DNA of 64,000 nt from Plebeiibacterium marinum (GTDB lineage Bacteria > Bacteroidota > Bacteroidia > Bacteroidales > Marinilabiliaceae), in the NCBI RefSeq assembly GCF_026013615.1, contig NZ_JAPDPI010000017.1, positions 46,482 to 110,481 of the forward strand, read 5' to 3'. The notes beneath the pieces were generated by a model. That model saw only the letters and a list, made by a program, of their open reading frames with translations. It was not told where the DNA came from and made no database searches. The translations under genes and the position numbers were made by a program. Shown in pieces: positions 17,925 through 29,578 of this stretch. Every line of letters begins with the position of its first letter. Position 1 is the stretch's first letter.

Positions 17925-19799
17925 ATGAAGAAAGCAACTTATTTAATTGCATTCGCTCTAATGTGTTTATGTCTTTTGCCGGCCAAAGCACAAAAAGACC
18001 GATCTGAAATTGAGGAAAAAGACACCTGGAACGTTTACGACCTATACGAGTCTGACGACGCATGGAATGCCGCTAAAGAAAAGTTTATAAGCGAAGCTGC
18101 CAAACTTGAAAGCTTCAAAGGAAAGCTTGGATCTTCGGCAAAAGAACTTTTAAAATTCTTAGAGCTTCAAAGCGATATTAGTAAAGAAGCCAGCCGCTTA
18201 TATATCTATACCTCTTTAAAATCTGATGTTGATTTAAGAGACCAGGATAACCAGGCACGAAATAAAGATATCAGACAGGTATACATCACGCTTGGTCAAA
18301 AAACAGCTTTTGTAGCCCCTGAATTAGCTGCCATACCTGAAGAAACCATGAAAAAATTTATTCAGGAAGAAGAAGGGCTAAAAATCTATGAGCTTCAGTT
18401 AATGGATACCTACCGAATGAAGAAACACACACTCTCTGAAGCTGAAGAGTTAATCATGGCTAAAGCAGGAATGACTAGTGGAACCGCCAGCTCGGTATAT
18501 GGTGTATTTAGTGATGCAGAAATGCCCTGGCCAAAGGCTACTTTAAGCGATGGAACCGAAATTGAAGTAAATAAAATTACTTACGCCAAATACAGGATGT
18601 CGCCCAATAAAAAGGATCGTGAAATTGTTTTTGAAGCCTTATGGAAACATTACAAAAAATTTGAAGGAACATTTGGTGAATTAACAAACGGACAGATAAA
18701 AAGCCATATGTTCACGGCGCAGGCACGTCATTATAACAATTGCCTGGAAGCAGCACTAAAGGGTAACAATATCCCTACAGATGTTTACCATTCTTTAATT
18801 GAAAATGTAAATAAAAACCTTCCAACTCTTCATCGTTATTTAAAACTTAAAAAGCGAATGATGGGACTGGATACTTTAAAATACTCAGATTTATATGCTC
18901 CTGCGGTTAAAGGTGTTGAACTTAATTATACATACGATGAAGCCCAGGATCTAATCCTTAACGCTTTAAAACCTCTTGGAAAAGAATACTGTTCTACCGT
19001 TGACAAAGCTTTTAACAACAGGTGGATTGATGTATATCCCACCAAAGGCAAAAGAGGCGGTGCCTATTCAAACGGAAGTGCATACGATGTTCACCCGTAT
19101 ATTTTAATGAACTACAACGACACTTATGATAACGTAAGCACATTAGCTCACGAGTTGGGTCATACCATGCACAGTTATTTCTCAAATACCCGCCAGCCTT
19201 TTGCATTGGCAGATTATCCTATATTCTTAGCTGAAGTTGCCTCAACTTTTAACGAAGTTTTATTGGCTGACTATATGAAGAAAAAACTAAAGGATGATGA
19301 TTTGAGATTATCTCTTTTAATGAGTATGTTAGACGGTTTCAAAGGAACTTTATTCCGCCAAACCCAATTCGCCGAATTTGAATTACGCATGCACGAAGCT
19401 GCCGAAGCAGGTATACCCCTTACCGGAAAAGCCTTATCTGAAATATATTACGATATCACAAGCAGATACTATGGAGATAAAGAAGGTATTTGCGTTGTTC
19501 CTCAATACATTGAAATGGAGTGGGCATATATCCCTCACTTCTATTATAATTTCTATGTTTACCAGTATAGTACTTCTTTTGTAGCATCACAAGCATTGGC
19601 AGCAGATGTAATGAAAGGAGATAAAAAAGCAACTGAAAAATATATGAATTTTATTTCTTCCGGATGTTCTGATTGGGCAATTAACACATTAAAAACAGCC
19701 GGTGTTGATATGATGAGCCCTGAACCATTTAATAAGACTATTGAAAATATGAATAGTATTATGGATGAAATTGAGTCTATATTAGATAAAAAGAAATAG
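17925..19799 (+). CDS. pepF: Secreted oligoendopeptidase F (M3B)
   Basis: Zinc metallopeptidase that degrades oligopeptides. The N-terminal signal peptide (KKATYLIAFALMCLCLLPAKA then Q) means it acts outside the cytoplasm, which is unusual for PepF in Firmicutes but common in Bacteroidota. The zinc site LAHELGHTMHSYFSN is at residues ~405-420, and the third ligand glutamate is in FLAEVASTFNE about 25 residues later. The length of 624 is normal for the family. Together with the DPP11-like enzyme it suggests peptide use. Single gene ending at an intrinsic terminator. Confidence 0.95.
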   Translation: MKKATYLIAFALMCLCLLPAKAQKDRSEIEEKDTWNVYDLYESDDAWNAAKEKFISEAAKLESFKGKLGSSAKELLKFLELQSDISKEASRLYIYTSLKSDVDLRDQDNQARNKDIRQVYITLGQKTAFVAPELAAIPEETMKKFIQEEEGLKIYELQLMDTYRMKKHTLSEAEELIMAKAGMTSGTASSVYGVFSDAEMPWPKATLSDGTEIEVNKITYAKYRMSPNKKDREIVFEALWKHYKKFEGTFGELTNGQIKSHMFTAQARHYNNCLEAALKGNNIPTDVYHSLIENVNKNLPTLHRYLKLKKRMMGLDTLKYSDLYAPAVKGVELNYTYDEAQDLILNALKPLGKEYCSTVDKAFNNRWIDVYPTKGKRGGAYSNGSAYDVHPYILMNYNDTYDNVSTLAHELGHTMHSYFSNTRQPFALADYPIFLAEVASTFNEVLLADYMKKKLKDDDLRLSLLMSMLDGFKGTLFRQTQFAEFELRMHEAAEAGIPLTGKALSEIYYDITSRYYGDKEGICVVPQYIEMEWAYIPHFYYNFYVYQYSTSFVASQALAADVMKGDKKATEKYMNFISSGCSDWAINTLKTAGVDMMSPEPFNKTIENMNSIMDEIESILDKKK

Positions 19800-19840
19800 T
19801 TCTTAGTTAAAAGTAGAAAGTAGAAAGTTTATAAAGTAGA

Positions 19841-19867
19841 AAGCCGGATGTTTTAGTCCGGCTTTTT
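19841..19867 (+). terminator. Intrinsic terminator after pepF
   Basis: Stem AAGCCGGA (19841-19848) pairs with TCCGGCTT (19857-19864), loop of 8, followed by a T run. Confidence 0.8.
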
Positions 19868-19956
19868 GTTTTTTATATCATCGTAACCTCAGTAAGTGAA
19901 TTAATCTTCAACACCTCATTTTATTTTCTATTAGCACATTTTAAATAATATAAAAC

Positions 19957-20028
19957 CGACCTTGAAAAGGTCGTACGTTTATAGCAAATAGTATAGCAAA
20001 CGGGAATTGACCTCAGCGAGGTCGTACA
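19957..20028 (-). repeat. Inverted copy of modular palindromic repeat (copy C)
   Basis: Read on the minus strand it has GTACGACCTCGCTGAGGTC, ATTCCCGT and TATAAACGTACGACC, the same order as copies A (23967-24099) and B (24771-24904). The two palindromic cores are GACCT…AGGTC in this copy. It occupies most of the 333-bp gap between pepF and purL; apart from terminators nothing else is visible there. Confidence 0.7.
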
Positions 20029-20072
20029 AAACACATAACATTTCCATGAAGCACCATGATTTTACGCAAAAC

Positions 20073-20103
20073 AAAAGCCGAATCTTTCGATCCGGCTTTA
20101 CTT
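20073..20103 (-). terminator. Intrinsic terminator after purL
   Basis: AAAGCCGAATC and GATCCGGCTTT form a hairpin with one mismatch around a TTTC loop (20074-20099); the minus strand continues into TTTTGT. Downstream of purL on the minus strand. Confidence 0.65.
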
Positions 20104-20132
20104 TATAAACTTTTTACTTTATAAACTTTCAA

Positions 20133-23100
20133 CTATCTACTCTCAACCCACTTACGGGCATTAACAAAAGCTTCAACCCAAGGAGTAACTTCATCTCCCT
20201 TACGATCTGCTGGATAATGCGCCCATTGCCATGGGAAAATTGCTCTTTCAAGGTGAGGCATCATTGCTAAATGACGACCATCATTAGAACAAATTGCAGC
20301 TGTACTAAAGTCTGAACCATTAGGATTTCCAGGATATGCATCGTAAGAGTATTTTCCAACAATGTTGTATTTATCCTCTGCATATGGCATACTGAATTTT
20401 CCTTCTCCGTGAGCAATCCATACTCCCAATCTGGTATCTGCTAACGAACTTAACATTACAGAATTATTTTGAGGTATGCTCATGTTTACAAAGTTTGATT
20501 CAAACTTGTGTGACTTATTATGAAGCATAACTGGCTTTTCTTCATGATCCGGATAAACCAAACCAAGTTCCACCATTAACTGACAACCATTACAAACACC
20601 TAAACTCAAAGTATCTTCTCTTTGATAGAAGGCATCCAAGGCTGCTTTTGCTTTTTCATTATAAAGGAAAGCTCCTGCCCAACCTTTTGCTGATCCAAGA
20701 ACATCAGAGTTTGAGAATCCACCTACAAAAACAATCAGGTTTACATCTTCAAGAGTTTCTCTACCCGTAATTAAATCAGTCATGTGAACATCCTTCACAT
20801 CGAAACCAGCCAGATACATAGAGTAAGCCATCTCACGATCACCATTTACTCCCTTTTCACGGATAATGGCTGCTTTTACACCAGATGCTCCTTTGTTTTC
20901 CAACTGTAATCCATAATCAGCTAACTTACCATTAAAACTATTATTAAAATTAAATTGTAATGGCTGATTTTTATAATTATCGAAACGCTCTTTAGCTAAT
21001 TCTGCAGTACTCTGCTTTCTATCTAATAAATATGAAGTCTTGTACCAAAGATCTCTCATCTCGTTGATATCAAAACTCAACTCGCTACTACCCTTTGTTA
21101 TTGTTAATGTTCTTGCTTCAACAGGAGATCCAATAACCTGATAGCCCATTTCTTTTTCTTCAAGAACTGCTGTTACTTTTGCAACATCCTTAACCTGAAT
21201 TAATACGCCGGGGTTTTCCGCAAATAATATCTTCACTAAATCATCTTCTGCAATAGCAGATAAATCAGCTTTGATACCATAATTATTATTAGCAAAACAC
21301 ATCTCTAACAAGGCTGTAACCATACCTCCAGCCGAAATATCATGTCCTGCAAGAATTAAACCTTCATTAATTAAAGATTGGATTGTTTCGAAACCATTTT
21401 TAAAGTATTCAGTATCTGCAATTGTTGGCGCCTCTGTCCCAAGTTTATTTACTACTTGAGCAAAAGAACTTCCTCCCAGTTTATGACTATCAAATGATAA
21501 ATCAATATATAATAAAGATGTATCTGTGTCTTTAACCAATACCGGCTCTACAATATTTTTTACATCATTAACCTCTCCTGCTGCAGAAATAATAACCGTT
21601 CCCGGAGAATAAACAACATCCCCATCCTTATATTTCTGAGTCATTGAAAGTGAGTCCTTACCGGTTGGGATATTAATTCCCAAATCTGTAGCAAAATCAC
21701 TTACCGCTTCAACAGCCTTATACAACCTGGCATCTTCACCGGCATTTTTACAAGGCCACATCCAGTTGGCACTTAAAGAAATACCTTTAATTCCATGGGT
21801 CATTGGAGCCCAAACAAGGTTTGTCAGCGATTCGGCAATTGCAATTTTAGAACCTGCTGCAGGGTCAATCATGGCAACAGCCGGTGCATGACCAACTGAA
21901 GTAGCTAAACCTGCAGTCCCTTTATAATCAATCGCAGTAGCTCCAAGGTTATTCAATGGCACCTGAATCTCTCCTGCACATTGTTGCTTGGCCACCTTTC
22001 CGGTTACCGAACGGTCAACCTTATTGGTTAGCCAATCTTTACAAGCTACAGCCTCTAATTGTAAAACATTTTTAAGATACTCCTCAATTTTTGAAGCATC
22101 ATAACTAACTGCAGCATATGTTTCATCTACAGTTTTATCGTTCATGATGGTTTTTGGAGGATTACCAAACATATCAGCCAACTGCCAGTTTATAGGAGCA
22201 TTTCCTTTGTCATCCTTAAACACAAAACTCATATCGCCAGTAGTTTCTCCAACAACATACATTGGAGAACGCTCACGGTCGGCTACTCTTTTTAATCTTT
22301 CAATATCTTTTTCGTGAAGTACCAATCCCATTCTTTCCTGAGACTCATTACCTGCAATCTCTTTTGCTGATAAAGTTGGATCTCCAACTGGTAATTTATC
22401 TAAATGAATGGTACCCCCTGTTTCCTCAACCAGCTCAGACAGACAGTTTAAGTGACCACCAGCACCATGATCGTGAATCAACACAATTGGGTTATCCTCA
22501 CCCTCTGCCATAGCACGAATAGCATTCATGGCACGCTTCTGCATTTCAGGGTTTGAACGCTGAACCGCATTTAACTCGATAGAGTTATCAAATTCTCCTG
22601 TTGCCACAGAAGAAACAGCTCCCCCTCCCATACCAATACGATAGTTATCACCACCAAGGATAACAACTTTGTCGCCTTTTTTAGGAGTATCTTTTATGGC
22701 ATCAGATTTTTTAGCAAAACCAATACCTCCAGCCATCATAATTACTTTATCAAAAGCAAACTTTTTGTGGTTTTCGAAGTGCTCAAAAGTAAGTACCGAA
22801 CCACAAATCATTGGCTGACCAAATTTATTACCAAAATCACTGGCTCCGTTTGATGCTTTGATCAAAATTTGCTCTGGTGTTTGGTATAACCATGGACGGG
22901 CTTCTGTAGCTTCTTCCCATGCTCTTCCTTCCTCAGAACGAGAGTATGATGTCATGTATACTGCAGTACCAGCCAATGGCAAAGATGCTTTACCTCCACC
23001 AAGACGGTCACGAATTTCACCTCCTGATCCGGTTGCTGCACCATTAAATGGTTCAACTGTAGTTGGAAAGTTATGTGTTTCTGCTTTTAACGAAAGTACT

Positions 23101-23819
23101 GTATCAATCTCTTTTGTTTCAAAGAAATCTGGCTTATCCTGAGTTTTTGGAGCAAACTGCATAGCTTTAGGTCCTTCAACAAAAGCTACATTATCTTTGT
23201 ATGCAGACACCAAAAAATTAGGATTTTCCTGAGATGTACGCTTAATCAACTTAAACAAAGAGCTCTCTTTTTCTTCGCCATCAATAATAAACGTACCATT
23301 AAATATTTTATGACGACAGTGTTCTGAATTTACCTGAGAAAATCCAAACACTTCGCTATCTGTTAACTTTCTACCTAACTTAACCGCAAGTCCTTCCAGA
23401 TATGCCACCTCATCTTCGCTCAATGCCAATCCTTCTGACTGGTTATAAGCGGCAATATCCTCTATTTCAACAATTGGATCCGGCTCTTTGTCAATAGTAA
23501 AAATGTCTTGCCCCAAGCCTTTATACAACACCTGTAACATTGGGTCGTACTCAGCGTTTTCATTTGCAACACCATAAAACTCCTCAATACGAGAAATTCC
23601 AGATAAGCCCATGTTTTGTGTTATCTCTACGGCATTAGTACTCCAAGGAGTGATCATCTCTTTACGAGGACCAACAAAAAAGCCACCTAATTCCTGTTCG
23701 TCGGTCTTGGTGGCACCACTAAATAGCCATTCGAGTTTTTTTACATCTTCAGCTGTGAAGTCAACATCACACCCTACTGCTAAAATCTGTTCTGATTTAC
23801 CTTTAAAGAAAAGGACCAT
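20133..23819 (-). CDS. purL: Phosphoribosylformylglycinamidine synthase, single-chain form (PurL)
   Basis: Purine biosynthesis enzyme converting FGAR plus glutamine to FGAM with ATP. At 1228 residues it is the fused large form in which the N-terminal PurS-like region, the two AIR-synthase-like halves and the C-terminal glutaminase lie in one chain. Visible motifs are SEVFGFSQVNSEHCRHK, ETHNFPTTVEPFNGAATGSG, the internal HDISAGG and the glutaminase nucleophile SLGVCNGCQLM. A TATTTTTG -7 box is present on the minus strand at 23856-23863. Monocistronic, with a repeat element on each side. N-terminal residues (VLFFKG) suggest the start is correct. Confidence 0.97.
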   Translation of the reverse strand: MVLFFKGKSEQILAVGCDVDFTAEDVKKLEWLFSGATKTDEQELGGFFVGPRKEMITPWSTNAVEITQNMGLSGISRIEEFYGVANENAEYDPMLQVLYKGLGQDIFTIDKEPDPIVEIEDIAAYNQSEGLALSEDEVAYLEGLAVKLGRKLTDSEVFGFSQVNSEHCRHKIFNGTFIIDGEEKESSLFKLIKRTSQENPNFLVSAYKDNVAFVEGPKAMQFAPKTQDKPDFFETKEIDTVLSLKAETHNFPTTVEPFNGAATGSGGEIRDRLGGGKASLPLAGTAVYMTSYSRSEEGRAWEEATEARPWLYQTPEQILIKASNGASDFGNKFGQPMICGSVLTFEHFENHKKFAFDKVIMMAGGIGFAKKSDAIKDTPKKGDKVVILGGDNYRIGMGGGAVSSVATGEFDNSIELNAVQRSNPEMQKRAMNAIRAMAEGEDNPIVLIHDHGAGGHLNCLSELVEETGGTIHLDKLPVGDPTLSAKEIAGNESQERMGLVLHEKDIERLKRVADRERSPMYVVGETTGDMSFVFKDDKGNAPINWQLADMFGNPPKTIMNDKTVDETYAAVSYDASKIEEYLKNVLQLEAVACKDWLTNKVDRSVTGKVAKQQCAGEIQVPLNNLGATAIDYKGTAGLATSVGHAPAVAMIDPAAGSKIAIAESLTNLVWAPMTHGIKGISLSANWMWPCKNAGEDARLYKAVEAVSDFATDLGINIPTGKDSLSMTQKYKDGDVVYSPGTVIISAAGEVNDVKNIVEPVLVKDTDTSLLYIDLSFDSHKLGGSSFAQVVNKLGTEAPTIADTEYFKNGFETIQSLINEGLILAGHDISAGGMVTALLEMCFANNNYGIKADLSAIAEDDLVKILFAENPGVLIQVKDVAKVTAVLEEKEMGYQVIGSPVEARTLTITKGSSELSFDINEMRDLWYKTSYLLDRKQSTAELAKERFDNYKNQPLQFNFNNSFNGKLADYGLQLENKGASGVKAAIIREKGVNGDREMAYSMYLAGFDVKDVHMTDLITGRETLEDVNLIVFVGGFSNSDVLGSAKGWAGAFLYNEKAKAALDAFYQREDTLSLGVCNGCQLMVELGLVYPDHEEKPVMLHNKSHKFESNFVNMSIPQNNSVMLSSLADTRLGVWIAHGEGKFSMPYAEDKYNIVGKYSYDAYPGNPNGSDFSTAAICSNDGRHLAMMPHLERAIFPWQWAHYPADRKGDEVTPWVEAFVNARKWVESR

Positions 23820-23966
23820 GAATTTACGGTTTATGAGTATTAATCAATTAAGCCGCAAAAATACAATAAACCGACCAATATACGTAATTTGAAATGTAGT
23901 TTTTTTTCAAGAGGTTGTTAACAAAAACTAACAACGAAAAACATAGGTCAGGTCATTTGTTTTAAA

Positions 23967-24099
23967 GTACGACCCCGCTGGGGTCGATTCCCGTTACGCA
24001 AACCTTTTTCTATAAACGTACGACCATTCTATGGTCGATACAAAACCTGAAATACATTTTCTATAAACATTAGATGCCGCTGGCATCTTATTTACATGA
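23967..24099 (+). repeat. Modular palindromic repeat, copy A
   Basis: Three hairpin units in a row: GTACGACCCCGCTGGGGTCG, then TCTATAAACGTACGACC…GGTCG, then TAGATGCCGCTGGCATCT followed by TATTTACATGA. Each unit is joined by the spacer TCTATAAAC. Copy B at 24771-24904 matches it nearly throughout in the same orientation; copy C (19957-20028) is inverted. With B it flanks the parD/parE remnant. No gene is seen in 23820-24191. Confidence 0.8.
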
Positions 24100-24191
24100 G
24101 GTAAAACCATATACTATTAAACGTTCAATACCATATTATCTTTGCTATTGTTACCAGCTTTTGGTAATTTTGAATAAAAATTATTGTGAAA

Positions 24192-24434
24192 ATGGGTAAA
24201 AATACGTCTATATCTTTAGGTTCTCACTTCGAAAATTTCATCAACGCATCTATTTCATCCGGAAAATATAGTTCTGCAAGTGAAGTAATTCGCTCAGCAT
24301 TAAGATTATTAGAATCAGAAGAAACCAAATTAAAAGAATTACGAAATGCTTTAACTGAAGGAGAAAACAGTAAAATGATTGATGATTTTGATGCAGAAAA
24401 ACACCTTTCGGATTTACACCGTAAATATCTATGA
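24192..24434 (+). CDS. parD: ParD-type antitoxin
   Basis: Ribbon-helix-helix antitoxin and autoregulator of a ParDE toxin-antitoxin system. The N-terminal half SISLGSHFENFINASISSGK then YSSASEVIRSALRLLE has the CopG/ParD strand-helix-helix pattern, and the C-terminal half (KELRNALTEGENSKM…DAEKHLSDLHRKYL) is the toxin-binding tail. The ATG at 24192 is preferred to the GTG two codons earlier. A TATCTTTG -7 box lies at 24137-24144. Its stop overlaps the parE start by four bases (ATGA), the usual arrangement, but that parE is broken, so this antitoxin is orphaned here. Confidence 0.9.
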   Translation: MGKNTSISLGSHFENFINASISSGKYSSASEVIRSALRLLESEETKLKELRNALTEGENSKMIDDFDAEKHLSDLHRKYL

Positions 24435-24729
24435 AAAACAAGTACCGGATAAGCGAGAAAGCCATAACCGATTTGGAAAATATTTGGCTTTACTCGTATA
24501 AAAATTGGTCAAATAAACAAGCTGACAGGTATCATAATCTTATTATTAGGGAGATAGAATAGTAGAAAATTTTGATTTAGCCCGAAAAGTTGATTATATC
24601 CGATCAGGATACAGATTAACCAAAGTTAAATCACATTTAATATTTTTAAAACAATCAGAAAATCATATAATTGAAGTAGTAAGAATATTGCATCAGAAAA
24701 TGAATATTGAGAATAGACTTAAAGAGTAA
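24431..24729 (+). pseudogene. parE: Broken ParE-type toxin gene
   Basis: The first 44 codons read as ParE (KNKYRISEKAITDLENIWLY…HNLIIREIE) and then hit a TAG. In another frame after a deletion of about four bases the rest of the family continues: NFDLARKVDYIRSGYRL, then KSHLIFLKQSENHIIEVV and RILHQKMNIENRL to a TAA at 24727. Both halves are recognisable and in the right order, so this is a recent lesion in the gyrase-toxin gene rather than a chance match. Confidence 0.85.
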
Positions 24730-24770
24730 TACCAAAACAAAGTCGATTCACATTTCGTAATGAATAAAAC

Positions 24771-24904
24771 GTACGACCCCACTGGGGTCGATTCCCGTAG
24801 CGCAAACCTTTTTTTCTATAAACATACAACCTCGCTGAAATCGATTCTCATTTCGCAGACACATTCTATAAACGTTGAATGCCGCTGGCATCTTATTTAC
24901 ATGA
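24771..24904 (+). repeat. Modular palindromic repeat, copy B
   Basis: Near copy of 23967-24099 with the units GTACGACCCCACTGGGGTCG, a decayed central palindrome (ACAACCTCGCTGAAATCG) and ATGCCGCTGGCATC, the same TCTATAAAC linkers and the same TATTTACATGA end. A partial extra unit (AGTCGATTCACATTTCG) precedes it. It lies directly upstream of the MATE gene. Confidence 0.8.
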
Positions 24905-24931
24905 TAAAATTTACTTACATTCGCTGCCGGT

Positions 24932-26350
24932 ATGCAAAAGACAAATGATTTAACAACGGGCCCCATTTTCAAGCAATTGGTTAAGCTTGCTATTCCAATT
25001 ATTGGTACATCACTCATGCAGATGGCATATAATTTAACCGATATGATCTGGCTTGGCCGGTTAGGAAGTGAAGCCGTTGCCTCTGTAGGTTCTGCTGGAT
25101 TTTATATCTGGCTGGGAATGTCTGTGCTATTAATTACCCGGATCGGAGCTGAAATAGGAGTCTCCCAATCACTGGGTAAAAAAGACCCGGAAGAAGCTGC
25201 CAGATATGCCAGGCACTCTTTATTTTGGGCACTGATATTATCTATTTTTATATCTGTTATTGTTTTAGCTTTCGCCCCACAGTTAATGGGAGTATTTAAT
25301 CTTTCAAAAGGCACTGTTGAAGATGGGGCTATTGGTTATCTAAGAATTGTATCAGTAGGTTTTATTTTTATGTTTATGAACCCTACTTTTCAGGGAATAT
25401 ATAATGGTGTAGGCAACAGCAAACTCCCATTTTATTATCTATTGGTTGGTTTAGGATTAAATATGGTGTTAGATCCTTTACTGATTTTTGGAATCACAAT
25501 TTTCCCCGAACTGGGTACAAATGGCGCTGCTATAGCAACAGTGATTGCTCAGTTTGTTGTTTTTATCATTTTCATCATCCGCTTTGTAATTAAAAAAGAA
25601 ATCATAAACCCCGAGCTCCGACAGTTTAAATTATGCAAAGAAATATCCAGAAACTTATTTAAACTAGGTTCACCTGTAGCCATGGAAAGCAGTCTTTTTG
25701 CTGTTTTTGCATTAATTTTGGCAAGAATGATAACCAAGTGGGGAGACATGCCTATTGCCGTTCAAAGCGTTGGTGCGCAAATAGAAGCACTATCATGGAT
25801 GACCTCTTCAGGTTTTGCCACTGCCTTAGGAGCTTTTACCGGACAAAACTTCGGGGCTAAAAATTGGGAAAGAATCCGAAAGGGCTATTTCACCACCCTG
25901 GGTATAGGTGTTTTTATGGGCACCCTGGTCACCGTATCATTCTTTGTGTTTGGCAAACAGATTTTCTCTTTATTCCTTAAAGAAGCCGAACCTTTAAACA
26001 TGGGAATTACCTATTTGAAGATCCTGGCTGTTTCACAAGTTTTCATGATTATGGAAATTATTACCAGGGGAGCTTTTAATGGCATTGGACGGACAATTCC
26101 CCCATCTATCATCGGAATTATTTTTACAGGAGCAAGAGTGCCTGCTGCCTATGTTTTATCGTTTGAAAAGGTGTTAGGAATGTTTGGTATATGGTGGGCT
26201 ATCAGCCTTTCAAGTGTGGTTAAAGGATTGGTTTCGTTAAGTTGGTTCATGATTGTCCTGCGCAAAAAATCAGGCAAATCGCGAAAAAACACTCCTTTAA
26301 GCTTATTACCAAATAGATTAAGGCAACAGATTATTGTTGATAAAGAATAG
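24932..26350 (+). CDS. MATE-family efflux transporter
   Basis: Cation-coupled multidrug/metabolite exporter with twelve membrane helices in two related halves over 472 residues. The start MQKTNDLTTGPIFKQLVKLAIPIIGTSL and the MAYNLTDMIWLGRLGSEAVA motif in helix 1-2 are typical; the second half begins near LFKLGSPVAMESSLFA. By family it exchanges Na+ or H+ for the substrate, which sequence cannot name. The ATG is only 28 bases past repeat B, so its promoter must lie within or across the repeat. Single gene. Confidence 0.9.
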   Translation: MQKTNDLTTGPIFKQLVKLAIPIIGTSLMQMAYNLTDMIWLGRLGSEAVASVGSAGFYIWLGMSVLLITRIGAEIGVSQSLGKKDPEEAARYARHSLFWALILSIFISVIVLAFAPQLMGVFNLSKGTVEDGAIGYLRIVSVGFIFMFMNPTFQGIYNGVGNSKLPFYYLLVGLGLNMVLDPLLIFGITIFPELGTNGAAIATVIAQFVVFIIFIIRFVIKKEIINPELRQFKLCKEISRNLFKLGSPVAMESSLFAVFALILARMITKWGDMPIAVQSVGAQIEALSWMTSSGFATALGAFTGQNFGAKNWERIRKGYFTTLGIGVFMGTLVTVSFFVFGKQIFSLFLKEAEPLNMGITYLKILAVSQVFMIMEIITRGAFNGIGRTIPPSIIGIIFTGARVPAAYVLSFEKVLGMFGIWWAISLSSVVKGLVSLSWFMIVLRKKSGKSRKNTPLSLLPNRLRQQIIVDKE

Positions 26351-26492
26351 ATTATTGGACATTAGACATTGGTTATTAGTTATTGGTTATTAGTTATTAG
26401 TTATTGGACATTAGACATTGGACATTGGTTATTGGTCTTTGGTTATTGGACACTGATTATTGATTATTGATTATTGATTATTGGTTATTGAT
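26348..26492. repeat. Degenerate ATTG/TTATTGG simple repeat
   Basis: About 145 bp made of short variants of TTATTGG, TTAGTTATTGG, ACATTGG and GATTATT. Similar shorter tracts occur at 8427-8477, 9070-9137, 13313-13350, 13543-13566, 14617-14643, 15611-15659 and 16328-16367, always between genes. Confidence 0.75.
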
Positions 26493-26509
26493 ACATGTAT
26501 CATAATAAA

Positions 26510-26542
26510 AAAAGCCGGAATCGCATAACAATTCCGGCTTAA
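26510..26542. terminator. Intrinsic terminator between converging MATE and icd genes
   Basis: Perfect 10-bp stem AAGCCGGAAT (26512-26521) with ATTCCGGCTT (26531-26540), loop of 9, with an A run before it (T run on the minus strand). Confidence 0.8.
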
Positions 26543-26561
26543 TACATTATATCTCTTTTAA

Positions 26562-28799
<2,238 letters not shown>

Positions 28800-28936
28800 T
28801 TATAAAAACAGGCATACTATTATACCCAATCTTTTAATATAAAATTTATGTTATGCCAAAGTATAATATTAAAACAAAACACTTTAGCGAAATAAGCAAG
28901 CTAATTATTCAATAAACTTCTATCTTCCGGCTTCTT

Positions 28937-29578
28937 TTAAATCTCTACATCTAAATCAAACTTCTTGGTCAAAAGCATTAATGATGGGTTCTTTTCTGCC
29001 ATCAGCTTGGCTCTTTCTGCTGCCGTAAAGGCTTTTTTCACCCCACCATCATCACCAAGAACCACTTCTGTTTCAAGCATTAAATGAGCATTCCTCAACT
29101 GCCTCCTTAAATACCCAAACAGCTGAGTCCGGGCTTCATTGAGTTCCTTTTGTTGCGTTACATTTTTAAGTCTGATATACAACACCTTCCCTTCCTGCAA
29201 CTCAGGAACATGATTTTTCATGATACTAGCAAGTCGCTGATTGCTTTGCTGCACCTGTCGCATATAATTAAACCATTCATCCTTAACTTTATCTTGTGTT
29301 ACAGGATCATTCCAGGATAAATCAATTTCTTCTTCAACAACTGCCTCCTTGGTTTCTTCAGTCTTTTCTCCTTTTAAGACTTCTGATTTGCCGGACAACG
29401 CCTCTTTTAAGGAAATACTCTTCAAGGGATTTTTTACTTCGGTTTTTCCCCCTCCCTTATATGGTTTTGTTTTAGTAACGGATGTGGCAGTAACTTTATT
29501 ACCACCAGACTGAGTCCCGGCTGATGCATTCCCCACATTCTTACCGGAACCGTTCGCAGACTCAGCCTTTTTCTTTAC
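28937..29578 (-). CDS. dnaX: DnaX tau-specific C-terminal part, reached by -1 frameshift
   Basis: This frame continues the clamp-loader subunit beyond the gamma stop. It enters at 29578 in the -1 frame after AAG (VKKKAESANGSG…), runs through a low-complexity linker and ends in the conserved Bacteroidota tau tail: SWNDPVTQDKVKDEWFNYM, VPELQEGKVLYIRLKN, QLFGYLRRQLRNA and EKNPSLMLLTKKFDLD. There is no ATG near its start (the first start-like codon is a GTG at 29536) and the region makes sense only as the end of DnaX, where tau domains bind polymerase and helicase. Either programmed frameshifting joins it to the gamma frame or the gene has a frameshift mutation or a base-call error. Confidence 0.8.
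   Translation of the reverse strand, partial: VKKKAESANGSGKNVGNASAGTQSGGNKVTATSVTKTKPYKGGGKTEVKNPLKSISLKEALSGKSEVLKGEKTEETKEAVVEEEIDLSWNDPVTQDKVKDEWFNYMRQVQQSNQRLASIMKNHVPELQEGKVLYIRLKNVTQQKELNEARTQLFGYLRRQLRNAHLMLETEVVLGDDGGVKKAFTAAERAKLMAEKNPSLMLLTKKFDLDVEI

Noticed and set aside
17575..18063. 162-codon minus-strand frame between the DnaJ-like and pepF genes
   Set aside because: It is antisense to the ends of both real genes, with no family match.
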